Shown in pieces: positions 15,811 through 25,202 of a stretch of 64,000 nucleotides of DNA. The stretch comes from Sphingomonas sp. Leaf34. GTDB lineage: Bacteria > Pseudomonadota > Alphaproteobacteria > Sphingomonadales > Sphingomonadaceae. Positions within the stretch are counted from its first letter, which is position 1. Each line of letters starts with the position of its first letter. The notes beneath the pieces were generated by a model. It saw only the letters and a program-made list of their open reading frames with translations, did no database searches and was not told the DNA's origin. The stretch is taken from positions 236 to 64,235 of the forward strand of contig NZ_LMLC01000003.1 in assembly GCF_001421805.1 (NCBI RefSeq), read 5' to 3'. The translations under genes and the position numbers were made by a program.

Positions 15811-18717
15811 ATGCAGTCTCCCCCTTCTCCGACGGCATCGGCCGAGACACTGATCCCGGCGCAGGAGCGATACCGGGCGTTGTTCGAAGCGATCGATGCG
15901 GGGTTCTGCATCGTCGAGATGATCTTCGATCCCGACGGCACCGCGAGCGATTACCGGTTCATCGAGGTCAACCCGCAGTTCGAGGCGCAGACCGGTCTGA
16001 CCGACGTGGTCGGTCGCACCGCACGCGAGATCGTCCCCGATCTCGAGCGATTCTGGTTCGATACCTACGGGAAAGTCGCGCTGACCGGCGAATCCGTGCG
16101 GTTCGATCACGGATCCGAACAGATGGAACGGTGGTTCGAGGTCCACGCGTTCCGGATCGGCACCCCCGATGCGCGCATGGTCGCGATCCTGTTCAACGAT
16201 GTGTCCGATCGTCGCCGCGCCGCGATCGTCACGCAGGAGAGCGAGGAACGGCTCAACCAGGCGCTGACCGCTGGAAACGGAATAGGAACGTGGGACTGGG
16301 ATGTTCCCACCGATCGGGTCAAGGCGGACGATCGATTCACGCACCTGTACGGTGTTCCCGCCGAAACGGGTCGCAAGGGTGCGCCGCTCGAGCAATTCTT
16401 TGGTCGGATACACCCCGACGATCTGCCCGCCGTCCGCACGCAGATTGCTGATGCGATGGAAACGGGCGGGGATTTCTCGGCGGAATATCGCATCCTCCAG
16501 CCTAATGGCGCGGTCCGCTGGGTCGCTGCGCAGGGCCGGTGCCGCCTTGCCGTTGATGGCACGCCGCTGCGCTTCCCCGGTGTCAGCTTCGACATCACCG
16601 CCCGCAAACAGGCCGATCTGCGGCAAAACGCATTGCTCGAACTGGGCGATGCGATCCGCGACCTGACGGACCCCGACGAGATCGCATATGTCGCATCGCG
16701 AATCCTCGGTACGGTGTTAAACGTCAGCCGGGTTGGATACGGCGTCATCGACACGGTGCGGGAGACGATCACCGTCGAACGCGACTGGAACGCGCCAGGC
16801 GTGACGACGATCGCCGGAACGCTCAAGTTTCGCGATCACGGCTCCTATATCGAGGATCTGAAGCTCGGCCGCACCGTCGCGATCACCGATGTCGCGCTCG
16901 ACGCGCGGACGTCGGCGACCGCGCCCGTGCTGAAAGCAATCAGCGCCGCGTCGTTCGTCAACATGCCGCTCGTCGAGCAGGATGATTTCGTCGCGTTGCT
17001 CTACGCGAACAATGCTGTGCCGCGCGCCTGGAGCGACGACGACCTGCTGCTGATGCGGGAGGTTGCCGACCGCGTCCGGTCCGCGACCGAACGACTACGC
17101 GCCGAAGCGGATCGGCGAGCCAGCGAGGAGCAGTTCCGCGTCTTCGCCGAAGCCGTCCCGAACCAGATCTGGGCGGCGCGCCCCGATGGCTATCTCTATT
17201 GGTTCAACCAGCAAGTTTATGCCTTTAACGGGCTGCAACCCGGCGCGCTCGACGGCATGACGACCTGGGCCAACCAGATTCATCCCGAAGACTATCCAGC
17301 GGCGGCAGACGCTTGGCACCATGCTCTGGGAACGGGCGAACGGTACGGCGTCGAGTTTCGCGCGCGTGGCAAGGACGGCGTCTATCGTTGGTTCCTGGTC
17401 CGCGCCGACGCGGTGCGCGCCGCCGACGGCACGATCCTGCGCTGGGTCGGGACCAACACCGATATCGACGACAGCCGCCGCCAGACCGCCGAAATGGCGC
17501 GCTGGAACGAGACGCTGGAAGAGCAGGTCGCGGCGCGCACGCGCGAACTGATGGCGACCGAAGAGGCGCTTCGCCAGAGCCAGAAGATGGAAGCCGTCGG
17601 CCAACTGACGGGCGGCATCGCGCATGATTTCAACAATCTGCTGACCGGTATCACCGGCAGCCTCGAACTGCTTGGCATCCGCATCGCGCAAGGACGGTTG
17701 AACGACGTCGAACGCTATTCGCTCGCCGCGCAAGGCGCTGCCAAGCGTGCCGCTGCGCTGACGCACCGGCTGCTGGCCTTCTCGCGTCGCCAGACACTCG
17801 ATCCCAGGCCGACCGACGTGAACCGGCTCGTCTCTGGTCTCGAGGACCTCGTTCGGCGCACGGTCGGACCGGGAATCGAGACCGAAGTGGTCGAGTCGGT
17901 CGGGTTGTGGACGACACTGGTCGATGCCAACCAGCTCGAGAACGCGCTGCTCAACCTGTGCATCAATGCGCGCGACGCGATGCCCGAGGGCGGCCGGTTG
18001 ACGATCGAGACCGCAAACCGCTGGATCGACACGCGGATCGCGCAGGAACGCGATCTCGAACCTGGGCAATATGTCTCGCTATGCGTCTCCGATACCGGCA
18101 CGGGAATGACGCCCGAGATCATTGCCAAGGCGGTCGATCCCTTTTTCACGACCAAGCCGCTCGGACTCGGTACCGGGCTCGGCCTGTCGATGATCTATGG
18201 CTTTGCGCGCCAGTCCGGCGGTCACATCCGGATCTATTCCGAGGTCGGTGAAGGCACCAACGTCTGCCTGTATCTCCCACGACATTTCGGCGAGGCGGAG
18301 AGCGCCGACGTCGATGCCGAACTCGCGGATGCGCCGCGGGCACGCGCCGGCGAGACCGTCTTGGTGGTCGACGACGAACCGACCGTGCGGATGCTGGTGA
18401 TGGAGGTGCTCGAGGAACTGGGCTATGCCGCGATCGAGGCAGCCGATGGCGCAGCAGGGCTCAAGATCCTTCAGTCGAACGCGCGGATCGACCTGCTGGT
18501 GACCGATGTCGGACTGCCCGGTGGGATGAACGGGCGCCAGATGGCGGATGCCGCGCGGATCGGACGGCCCGCGCTGAAAATCCTGTTCATCACCGGCTAT
18601 GCCGAAAATGCGGTGATCGGCAACGGCCTGCTCGATCCGGGCATGCATGTGATGACCAAGCCGTTCGCGATGGAGGCACTTGCCGGCCGGATCAAGACGC
18701 TGATCACGGCAGGGTGA
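15811..18717 (+). CDS. Hybrid sensor histidine kinase/response regulator with PAS and GAF domains
   Basis: 968 aa from MQSPPSPTASAETL. Domains in order: PAS (about 18-140), PAS_3 type (150-275, with IHPDDLPAVR and WVAAQGR), GAF (285-430), PAS_3 (440-560, IHPEDYPAAADAW, WVGTNTDID), coiled-coil linker, HisKA with phosphorylatable His605 in GGIAHDFNNLL, HATPase (N box LCINARDAMPEGG, G1 DTGTGMTP, F box PFFTTKP, G2 GTGLGLS), and a C-terminal receiver with VVDDE and phospho-acceptor Asp899 (TDVGLPGG). No transmembrane helices are seen, so it is a soluble multi-input sensor. An output regulator is not encoded nearby; the next gene is a TonB receptor. The input signal is unknown. Confidence 0.92.
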   Translation: MQSPPSPTASAETLIPAQERYRALFEAIDAGFCIVEMIFDPDGTASDYRFIEVNPQFEAQTGLTDVVGRTAREIVPDLERFWFDTYGKVALTGESVRFDHGSEQMERWFEVHAFRIGTPDARMVAILFNDVSDRRRAAIVTQESEERLNQALTAGNGIGTWDWDVPTDRVKADDRFTHLYGVPAETGRKGAPLEQFFGRIHPDDLPAVRTQIADAMETGGDFSAEYRILQPNGAVRWVAAQGRCRLAVDGTPLRFPGVSFDITARKQADLRQNALLELGDAIRDLTDPDEIAYVASRILGTVLNVSRVGYGVIDTVRETITVERDWNAPGVTTIAGTLKFRDHGSYIEDLKLGRTVAITDVALDARTSATAPVLKAISAASFVNMPLVEQDDFVALLYANNAVPRAWSDDDLLLMREVADRVRSATERLRAEADRRASEEQFRVFAEAVPNQIWAARPDGYLYWFNQQVYAFNGLQPGALDGMTTWANQIHPEDYPAAADAWHHALGTGERYGVEFRARGKDGVYRWFLVRADAVRAADGTILRWVGTNTDIDDSRRQTAEMARWNETLEEQVAARTRELMATEEALRQSQKMEAVGQLTGGIAHDFNNLLTGITGSLELLGIRIAQGRLNDVERYSLAAQGAAKRAAALTHRLLAFSRRQTLDPRPTDVNRLVSGLEDLVRRTVGPGIETEVVESVGLWTTLVDANQLENALLNLCINARDAMPEGGRLTIETANRWIDTRIAQERDLEPGQYVSLCVSDTGTGMTPEIIAKAVDPFFTTKPLGLGTGLGLSMIYGFARQSGGHIRIYSEVGEGTNVCLYLPRHFGEAESADVDAELADAPRARAGETVLVVDDEPTVRMLVMEVLEELGYAAIEAADGAAGLKILQSNARIDLLVTDVGLPGGMNGRQMADAARIGRPALKILFITGYAENAVIGNGLLDPGMHVMTKPFAMEALAGRIKTLITAG

Positions 18718-18766
18718 GCGCCGACGCGGCGAGCACGACTCCCGCGCCCAGCGCGTCCGCCGCGCA

Positions 18767-18784
18767 TGTTGCAACGCGGCAACA
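18767..18784. promoter_or_regulatory. Perfect inverted repeat TGTTGC-N6-GCAACA
   Basis: An 18-base element with two perfect 6-base arms lies 50 bases after the kinase stop and 100 bases before the TonB receptor start. No run of T follows, so it is more operator-like than terminator-like. The binding protein is unknown. Confidence 0.3.
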
Positions 18785-18822
18785 GCATGATGGCCATTAC
18801 CGATCATGGCGATATTGTCACT

Positions 18823-18837
18823 TGATATGATGTATCA
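18823..18837. promoter_or_regulatory. Palindrome TGATA-N5-TATCA upstream of TonB receptor
   Basis: A perfect 5-base inverted repeat with a 5-base centre in an AT-rich patch, about 47 bases before the receptor ATG. The position and AT-richness fit a Fur/Zur-type metalloregulator site, and the receptor resembles ZnuD. However, it does not match the alphaproteobacterial Zur consensus as I know it, so the regulator is left open. Confidence 0.3.
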
Positions 18838-18883
18838 TTAAACATACCCGGGTTGTCATACAGGGAAGACCAAAGGGAATTTG

Positions 18884-21046
18884 ATGAAGACGATGCTGTT
18901 TGGAGCCACCGCCCTGGCTGCACTCCTCGCCACTCAGGCGCACGCGCAGACTGCACCCGCGGATGCTGCCACCCCTGCCCCACCCCCAACGCCGGTCGGC
19001 GCGACGAACCCGCGCGATATCATCGTTACCGCACCGCTCCAGACCAGCGAGCGCGACGTGCTACAGGGCACGACCGTGCTGACCGGGCAGGAACTCACGC
19101 GTCAGCTGCGCCCGTCGCTCGGCGAGACTCTGGCGCGGCAGCCCGGCGTATCCGCCAGTTCGTTCGGCCCGAGTGCGTCGCGCCCGATCCTGCGCGGCTT
19201 CCAGGGCGATCGCATCCGCGTGCTCACCGACGGGATCGGCTCGATCGACGTCTCGAACACCTCGGTCGACCACGCGGTCATCATCGATCCGCTGCTCGCC
19301 GAGCGCATCGAAATCCTCCGCGGGCCAAGCGCGCTTCTTTACGGCACGTCGGCTGTCGGCGGTGTCGTCAACGTCATCGACACGCGGATCCCGCGCTCGG
19401 TGCCCGAGACCGGCTATCGCGTGAACGGGATCGCGAATTACGGCTCGGCCGCCGACGAGCGCTCGGGCGGCATGGCCGGCGACGTCGCGGTCGGCCAGCA
19501 CCTCGTGCTGCACGCGGATGGCTCGTATCTGAAGTCGGGCGATCTGCGCACCGGCGGTTACATCCTCTCGCGCGATGCGCGCGCACAGGCGCTGGCGACT
19601 GCAGCGGTGCCCGTCGATCCTAACGAGGCCGATCCGATCGACTACGCCGCCTCCGCCCGGCTGAAGGGCAAGCTGCCCAACACGCAGGCGGAAACCTGGA
19701 CCGCCGGCGCCGGCGCCGCGATAATCACCGACACGGGTAGCCTCGGCGTGTCGTACAGCCACTATGACAGCCTGTACGGCGTGCCGATCCGCTATGCGAC
19801 GCTGCCCGGCCAGGAGCAGGAAGCGCCGCGTCTCGATATCGTCCAGAACCGCGTCGACCTGCGCGGCGAGATCGATACCGGCGGCGACCTGATCAGCAAG
19901 ATCCGCGTCCGCGTCGGGCAGGCAAGCTATCGCCATTTCGAGCTCGAGGAAGACGGGTCGGTCGGCACCGCATTCTACAACAAGGGCCTCGAAGGGCGCC
20001 TCGAAATCGTCCAGGCGAACCGCGGTGGCTGGCAGGGTGCTTCGGGCGTGCAGTTCTACAACCGGATCTTCAACGTGGTCGGCGACGAGGCGTTTCTGCC
20101 GAAGAACGAGACCAACCAGACCGGGCTGTTCACGCTGCAACAGTATGAATCCGGCAAGTTCCGCGCCGAGGGCGGTCTGCGCTACGAGATCACCGATCTC
20201 GCCGCGCGCACGCCCGAAGACGATCTGCGCTTCTTCCGCGGCAGCCAGAGCTATCATTCGGTATCGGGGTCGCTCGGTGCATCCTATGCCCTCACCGACA
20301 GCATCCGGGTCGGGCTGAACGGATCGCGGACCGAGCGCGCGCCCTCGGGCGAGGAGCTGTTCGCGAATGGCGCACACGCCGGCACGCAGGCCTACGAACT
20401 GGGCAACCCCAACTTCAGGCTGGAGAAGTCGTGGGGGCTCGAAGGCACGCTGCATGCGCATGGCGATGGCTTCAGCTTCGACGCGTCCGCCTATTACAAT
20501 TGGTTCTCCAACTATATCTCGGAGAACCAGGTCGCAGCGTCGGTTTGCCAGGCGGCCGCCACTCCATCCGGGCGCGTGGTCGATCTGCCCTGCTTCCAGT
20601 ATCAACAGGCCGACGCGCGCTATTACGGGTTCGAGGCGGATGCGTCAGTCAAGCTTGCGCAGATCGGTGGCTATGCGGTCAACGCCGACGTGCTCGGCGA
20701 CTACGTCCACGCCAACATCGTCGACCAGGGCCCGGTCCCGCGCATCCCGCCGATGCGCGTGCTCGGCGGGATCGAGGCGCAGGGCGACCGGATCAACGGT
20801 CGCGTCGAGGTCGAGCATGTGTTCGACCAGAACCGCATCGCCGCGTTCGAGACGAAGACCAATGACTACACGATGGTCAACGCCTCGATCGGCCTGAGCC
20901 CGTTCGGCAAGGACTCGAAGACGACGCTGCTGCTGAGCGCGAACAATCTGTTCGACGTGAACGCACGGCGTGCGACGAGTTTCCTCAAGGACTTCGCCCC
21001 GCTTGCGGGTCGCGATTTCCGCGCGACGCTGCGCTTCGGCCTGTAA
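18884..21046 (+). CDS. TonB-dependent receptor, ZnuD-like
   Basis: 720 aa. A signal peptide (MKTMLFGATALAALLATQAHAQ) is followed by a TonB-box region (RDIIVTAPL), a plug domain (about 45-160, RPILRGFQGDRIRVLTDGIGSIDVSN, IEILRGPSALLYGTSAVGGVVNVID) and a 22-strand barrel ending in RDFRATLRFGL. The stretch APSGEELFANGAHAGTQAYELGNP is typical of ZnuD-like zinc receptors. The His-rich extracellular loop of ZnuD is not present; the equivalent region near YGVPIRYATLPGQEQEAP has few His. The substrate could be zinc, another metal chelate, or something else. A TTG codon precedes the ATG; the ATG at 18884 was chosen because AAGGGA is well placed before it. Confidence 0.88.
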   Translation: MKTMLFGATALAALLATQAHAQTAPADAATPAPPPTPVGATNPRDIIVTAPLQTSERDVLQGTTVLTGQELTRQLRPSLGETLARQPGVSASSFGPSASRPILRGFQGDRIRVLTDGIGSIDVSNTSVDHAVIIDPLLAERIEILRGPSALLYGTSAVGGVVNVIDTRIPRSVPETGYRVNGIANYGSAADERSGGMAGDVAVGQHLVLHADGSYLKSGDLRTGGYILSRDARAQALATAAVPVDPNEADPIDYAASARLKGKLPNTQAETWTAGAGAAIITDTGSLGVSYSHYDSLYGVPIRYATLPGQEQEAPRLDIVQNRVDLRGEIDTGGDLISKIRVRVGQASYRHFELEEDGSVGTAFYNKGLEGRLEIVQANRGGWQGASGVQFYNRIFNVVGDEAFLPKNETNQTGLFTLQQYESGKFRAEGGLRYEITDLAARTPEDDLRFFRGSQSYHSVSGSLGASYALTDSIRVGLNGSRTERAPSGEELFANGAHAGTQAYELGNPNFRLEKSWGLEGTLHAHGDGFSFDASAYYNWFSNYISENQVAASVCQAAATPSGRVVDLPCFQYQQADARYYGFEADASVKLAQIGGYAVNADVLGDYVHANIVDQGPVPRIPPMRVLGGIEAQGDRINGRVEVEHVFDQNRIAAFETKTNDYTMVNASIGLSPFGKDSKTTLLLSANNLFDVNARRATSFLKDFAPLAGRDFRATLRFGL

Positions 21047-21051
21047 TGCAC

Positions 21052-21078
21052 GGGGGCCGGCGCCGTGCGCTGGCCCCT
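21052..21078. terminator. Strong hairpin between convergent genes
   Basis: GGGGCC at 21053-21058 pairs with GGCCCC at 21072-21077, and the pairing continues inward for about 10 base pairs with a 5-base loop. It separates the TonB receptor from the convergent carbonic anhydrase gene. There is no T-run on either side, so intrinsic termination would be inefficient. Confidence 0.4.
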
Positions 21079-21604
21079 AGTCGTCGATCCGTTCGAGCCC
21101 TTCCGCATAGACACGCTGCTTGGCCGCATAGGCCGCGGCCGACAGCTTAAGCCCGGCGATCGCCTCGGGCGACAGCGCGCGCACCGCCTTCGCCGGCGCG
21201 CCGACGATCAGGCTGCCCGCGGGAAACACTTTCCCCTCGGTCACCAGCGCGTTCGCGCCGATCAGGCAATTCTCGCCGATCACCGCGTGGTTGAGGATCG
21301 TCGCGCCCATCCCCACCAGCACGTTGTCGCCGATCGTGCAGCCGTGCAGGATCGCGTGATGGCCGATCGTGCAGCCCTCGCCCACGGTCAACGGGGCGCC
21401 AGGATCGGAATGCAGCATCGCACCCTCCTGAATATTGGTCCGCGCGCCGACGACGATCGGCGTGTTGTCCGCGCGGATGACGGCGCCGAACCAGACGCTC
21501 GCCCCCTCCCCCAGTCGCGCGTCGCCGATCACGTCGGCGGACAGCGCAACCCACACGTCGTCCGCCAGCGTCGGGCGGTGTCCCTCGATCGCATAGAGCG
21601 GCAT
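21077..21604 (-). CDS. Gamma-class carbonic anhydrase family protein
   Basis: 175 aa left-handed beta-helix protein with hexapeptide-type repeats from about residue 15 to 150 (VIGDARLGEGASVWFGAVIRAD, IGDNVLVGMGATILNHAVIGENCLIGAN). The three zinc/iron ligands of the gamma class are present: His65 (MLHSDPG), His82 and His87 (IGHHAILHG). The family hydrates CO2, though many members (YrdA/CaiE/PaaY types) have weak activity or thioesterase roles. Its ATG overlaps the glcB stop, so it is the second gene of that operon. Confidence 0.9.
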   Translation of the reverse strand: MPLYAIEGHRPTLADDVWVALSADVIGDARLGEGASVWFGAVIRADNTPIVVGARTNIQEGAMLHSDPGAPLTVGEGCTIGHHAILHGCTIGDNVLVGMGATILNHAVIGENCLIGANALVTEGKVFPAGSLIVGAPAKAVRALSPEAIAGLKLSAAAYAAKQRVYAEGLERIDD

Positions 21605-23712
21605 CAGGCGGCGTCCCTTTCCTTGGCTCGCGCGCGGAACGCGTGGAGCAGCGGCTCGGTATAGCCGCTCGGCTGCGCGAGGCCATCGAACACCAGCGCG
21701 CGGGCGGCCTGGAACGCCAGGCTTTCGTCCTCATGCCCCGCCATCGGCCGGTAGAGCGGATCGCCCGCATTCTGCGCATCGACCTTCGCCGCCATCCGCC
21801 GCAGCGCCGCGTCCGCCTCGTCGGGCGTTGCGATGCCGTGGAGCAGCCAGTTCGCCATATGCTGCGAACTGATCCGCAGCGTCGCGCGATCCTCCATCAG
21901 GCCGATGTCGTGGATGTCGGGCACCTTCGAACAGCCGACGCCCTGGTCGACCCAGCGCACGACATAGCCGAGAATGCCCTGCGCATTGTTCTCCAGTTCC
22001 TCGCGGATCTCCTCGGGCTGCCAGTTGTGCCCGGTCGCTACCGGGATCGTCAGCAGCGCATCGAGCGGCGCGATCGGTTCCGCGTTGCGTTCGGCTTGCC
22101 GCGCGAACACGTCGACGCGGTGGTAATGCGTCGCATGCAGCGTCGCTGCGGTCGGCGACGGAACCCAGGCCGTGTTCGCGCCGGTCATCGGATGCGAGAT
22201 CTTCTGCGCGAGCATGTCCGCCATCCGATCGGGCGCGGCCCACATGCCCTTGCCGATCTGCGCCTTGCCGCTAAGCCCGCAGGCGAGGCCGATCTGGACG
22301 TTGCGGTCCTCATACGCCTTGATCCACGACGAGGCCTTCATGTCGCCCTTGCGGATCATCGGCCCGGCCCGCATCGACGTGTGCATCTCGTCGCCGGTGC
22401 GATCGAGGAAGCCGGTGTTGATGAAGACGACCCGGTCCTTCACCGCCGCGATGCACGCGGCGAGATTGGCGGAGGTGCGGCGCTCCTCGTCCATCACGCC
22501 GACCTTGATCGTGTGGCGCGCGAGGCCGAGCAGATCCTCGATCGCGTCGAACAGCCGATTGGTGAAACCGGCTTCGTCGGGGCCGTGCATCTTCGGCTTG
22601 ACGATGTAGATCGAGCCCGCGCGGCTGTTGCGGATCGGGCCCGTGCCGTTCAGATCGTGCAAGCTAATCAGCGACGTGACGATGCCGTCGAGGATGCCCT
22701 CGGGCGCCTCGCCGCCGTCCGCCAGCAGCACCGCGGGCGTCGTCATCAGATGGCCGACATTGCGCACGAACATCAGGCTGCGGCCGGGCAGCGTGAACGC
22801 GCTGCCATCGGGGGCGGTGTACGGCCGGTCCGGTTCGAGCGACCGCGTGACCGTGCGGCCGCCCTTGTCGAAGCTGGCGGTCAGATCGCCCTTCATCAAC
22901 CCGAGCCAATTGGCATAGGCGGCGACCTTGTCCTCGGCATCGACCGCGGCAATCGAATCCTCGAGGTCGGCGATCGTGCTGAGCGCGGATTCGAGCACGA
23001 CGTCGGCCAAATGCGCCGGATCGTCGCGACCGATCGGATGCTGAGCGTCGATCACCAGTTCGATGTGCAGGCCGTTGTGACGCAACAGGAGGTTGTCCGC
23101 CGCATGCCCGACGAGCTGGCTGGGATCGGCAAGCTCGGGCGTGCCGCCGGTCCAGTCGGTCCACGACCCACGTGCCAAAGGCACGGCATCGTCGAGAAAC
23201 GCCTTCGCCCAGGCAATCACCTGCGCGCCACGGCTGGCGTCATAGCCTTTACCGGACGCCGCACCGGCAATCGCGTCGGTGCCGTAAAGCGCATCGTACA
23301 GGCTTCCCCACCGCGCGTTCGCGGCGTTCAACAGGAAGCGCGCGTTGAGGATCGGCACCACCAACTGCGCGCCGGCGAGCGTGGCGACTTCCGCATCGAC
23401 GTTGGTCGGGGCGACCGCGAACGGCGCCGGCTCTTCGACCAGATAGCCGATCTCGCGCAGGAACGCCTGATAGTCGGGCTGGTCGACCGGTCTGCCGGCG
23501 CGGGTTTCGTGCCACGCATCGATCTTCGCCTGGAGGTCGTCGCGCACCGCGAGCAGCGTGGCATTTTCGGGTGCGAACCGGGCGTAGATGTCGGAAACGC
23601 CCTGCCAGAACGCGGCGGCATCGAGCGCCGTGCCCGGCAGCACCTGCGTGTCGATGAACGCTACAAGCGGCGCGGCGATCTTCAGACCTGCCTTTTCGAT
23701 CATCTCGGCCAT
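21604..23712 (-). CDS. glcB: Malate synthase G
   Basis: 702 aa, the usual length for isoform G (about 720). The start [13 protein letters not shown] follows GAGGAGAG and was preferred to an ATG 17 codons upstream. Recognisable blocks include [44 protein letters not shown] (catalytic Arg/Glu region), [21 protein letters not shown] and [10 protein letters not shown]; the TIM barrel is followed by a C-terminal domain ([17 protein letters not shown]) holding the catalytic Asp region. It condenses glyoxylate and acetyl-CoA to malate. Isocitrate lyase is not in the window, so glyoxylate may come from glycolate or purines. A LysR regulator diverges from it. Confidence 0.95.
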   Translation of the reverse strand: MAEMIEKAGLKIAAPLVAFIDTQVLPGTALDAAAFWQGVSDIYARFAPENATLLAVRDDLQAKIDAWHETRAGRPVDQPDYQAFLREIGYLVEEPAPFAVAPTNVDAEVATLAGAQLVVPILNARFLLNAANARWGSLYDALYGTDAIAGAASGKGYDASRGAQVIAWAKAFLDDAVPLARGSWTDWTGGTPELADPSQLVGHAADNLLLRHNGLHIELVIDAQHPIGRDDPAHLADVVLESALSTIADLEDSIAAVDAEDKVAAYANWLGLMKGDLTASFDKGGRTVTRSLEPDRPYTAPDGSAFTLPGRSLMFVRNVGHLMTTPAVLLADGGEAPEGILDGIVTSLISLHDLNGTGPIRNSRAGSIYIVKPKMHGPDEAGFTNRLFDAIEDLLGLARHTIKVGVMDEERRTSANLAACIAAVKDRVVFINTGFLDRTGDEMHTSMRAGPMIRKGDMKASSWIKAYEDRNVQIGLACGLSGKAQIGKGMWAAPDRMADMLAQKISHPMTGANTAWVPSPTAATLHATHYHRVDVFARQAERNAEPIAPLDALLTIPVATGHNWQPEEIREELENNAQGILGYVVRWVDQGVGCSKVPDIHDIGLMEDRATLRISSQHMANWLLHGIATPDEADAALRRMAAKVDAQNAGDPLYRPMAGHEDESLAFQAARALVFDGLAQPSGYTEPLLHAFRARAKERDAA

Positions 23713-23805
23713 GCTGCTCTCCTCTGCTCTGGCAGCACGATAGACGCCCGCCACCTTCGCCACTAGACACTATAAAACGAAAGCTGTTGATCGCCTGGAG
23801 AACGA

Positions 23806-24681
23806 ATGGACCCCGATATCGTGCTCTTCGCCGAAGTCGTCCGCACCACCAGCCTCAGCGCCGCGGGGCGGTCGCTCGGCATCTCCCCGGCGATGGTATC
23901 GAAGCGGATCGCGCGGCTCGAGGCGCGGCTCGGCGTACGGTTGCTCAACCGTACCACGCGCCGGCTCGAGCTGACCGCTCGGGGGGCTGCGTATCACCGC
24001 GACATGGTGGCGATCCTCGCCGCGATCCGCGATGCCGAGGCGCGCGTGTCGGATCGCGCCGAGACGCCGACCGGGCCGCTGCGGGTCAGTGCGCCGACTT
24101 CCTTCGGCCGCCTCCATATCGCACCGCACCTCAAGCCGTTCCTCGACGCGCACCCGGGGGTCCAACTCGACCTCGATCTGTCCGACGGATATGCCGACGT
24201 CATCGGCGACCGGCTCGACCTCGCGATCCGGATCGCGCCTGCGGTGCCGCCCAGTCTGACCGGCTACCGCCTCGCCGACAGCCGTCGCGTCCTCTGCGCG
24301 GCACCAGACTACAGCGCGCCGTGCGAAGTAGCCGATCTCAAGACGCACCGCTTGCTCGCGGCGAAGGGTCAGATGCCGTGGCGCCTTGCCGGCCCCGACG
24401 GCGCCGTCACGATCGACCGCCCGAGCTATGTCGCGACCAACTCCAGCGAAGTCGTCCGCGAACTCACGCTGGCGGGGGTGGGCATCGCGCTGCGGTCTCT
24501 GTGGGACGTCAGCGCCGACCTGGCGAGCGGCCGGCTCGTCCGCGTCCTGCCCGCGCTGGCCGGGTCTGCGGATGTCGGGATCTATGCGGTGCACGCGCGC
24601 GGGCCGGTGTCGTCGGGTGCGACCGCGCTGCTCGATTATCTGCGCGGCCTCTGGTCGCCGATCCCGCCGTGGGAGTCTTGA
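23806..24681 (+). CDS. LysR family transcriptional regulator
   Basis: 291 aa. The N-terminal winged HTH is clear (residues 1-60: FAEVVRTTSLSAAGRSLGISPAMVSKRIARLEARLGVRLLNRTTR). The effector domain follows (about 88-285, with GPLRVSAPTSFGRLHIAPHL), matching the CrgA/DsdA-like subgroup that has the GxLRVSAPxxFG motif. It is divergent from glcB across 93 bases, the classical arrangement for a LysR protein controlling its neighbour; glcB control is inferred. Its 3' end overlaps the convergent MarR gene by 46 bases. Confidence 0.9.
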   Translation: MDPDIVLFAEVVRTTSLSAAGRSLGISPAMVSKRIARLEARLGVRLLNRTTRRLELTARGAAYHRDMVAILAAIRDAEARVSDRAETPTGPLRVSAPTSFGRLHIAPHLKPFLDAHPGVQLDLDLSDGYADVIGDRLDLAIRIAPAVPPSLTGYRLADSRRVLCAAPDYSAPCEVADLKTHRLLAAKGQMPWRLAGPDGAVTIDRPSYVATNSSEVVRELTLAGVGIALRSLWDVSADLASGRLVRVLPALAGSADVGIYAVHARGPVSSGATALLDYLRGLWSPIPPWES

Positions 24682-25124
24682 ACCAGGTCGATCGTCACGG
24701 CATCGATCCGCCGCAGCATCGCGACGAATTGCTCGACCTCCGCGCCCGAGAACCCAGCGAAGATGCGACGCTCCAGATCGAGCGCCTTCGGTGCGACCGA
24801 CGCGTACAGCGTGCGGCCGTCGTCCGTGAGCCGCAACAGATGCGACCGCCGATCGTCGGGGTTCGCATGCCGCTGCATCAGCCCGCGCTCGACCAGCGCG
24901 ATCGCCGCGCGGCTGACCGTGACCTTGTCCATGCGGGTCTGCTGGCCCACCTGCTGCTGCGTGATCCCGCCGGCTTCGGCCACCACGGCGACCAGCCGCC
25001 ACTCCGGAATCGTCAGCCCGAACAGCGCCTCATACGTATCGGCCACCGCCTCGCTCACGAGGTTCGAGGTGATCGACAGGCGATATGGGATGAAATCGTC
25101 CAGGACGAGCGCGCGGTCAGCCAT
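24636..25124 (-). CDS. MarR family transcriptional regulator of the tyrosine/homogentisate genes (inferred)
   Basis: 162 aa. The winged HTH occupies about residues 35-100 (FGLTIPEWRLVAVVAEAGGITQQQVGQQTRMDKVTVSRAAIALVERGLMQR), followed by the wing NPDDRRSHLLRLTDDGRTLY typical of MarR proteins, and a C-terminal dimerisation helix. It is divergent from hppD across 78 bases that contain a perfect 8-base inverted repeat. This strongly suggests that it represses hppD and itself; homogentisate-type aromatic acids are plausible inducers. The last 15 codons overlap the end of the convergent LysR gene. Confidence 0.9.
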   Translation of the reverse strand: MADRALVLDDFIPYRLSITSNLVSEAVADTYEALFGLTIPEWRLVAVVAEAGGITQQQVGQQTRMDKVTVSRAAIALVERGLMQRHANPDDRRSHLLRLTDDGRTLYASVAPKALDLERRIFAGFSGAEVEQFVAMLRRIDAVTIDLVQDSHGGIGDQRPRR

Positions 25125-25165
25125 AGCGAGATCGTAACGATTGACACCAGTTGATCAAGACGGCA

Positions 25166-25189
25166 GATTGGTAACAACGGATACCAATC
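25166..25189. promoter_or_regulatory. Palindromic operator GATTGGTA-N8-TACCAATC
   Basis: Two perfect 8-base arms with an 8-base spacer, centred 25 bases upstream of the hppD ATG and 53 bases upstream of the marR ATG. A TTGACA element at 25141-25146 followed 17 bases later by CAGATT is a candidate hppD promoter that the operator would overlap. The size and position fit a MarR-family dimer site. Confidence 0.65.
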
Positions 25190-25202
25190 GAAGGATCGAG
25201 TC

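Noticed and set aside
18823..18837. Identification of the palindrome as a Zur box
   Set aside because: It is in the right place, but it does not match the Zur consensus well enough, so only an unassigned operator is reported.
19061..20605. Long minus-strand frame opposite the TonB receptor
   Set aside because: Antisense shadow of the barrel-coding region; no ribosome site or domain.
21643..23766. Open frame of 707 codons on the plus strand opposite glcB
   Set aside because: Antisense shadow of malate synthase G; composition is unnatural (Arg/His-rich) and it has no family similarity.
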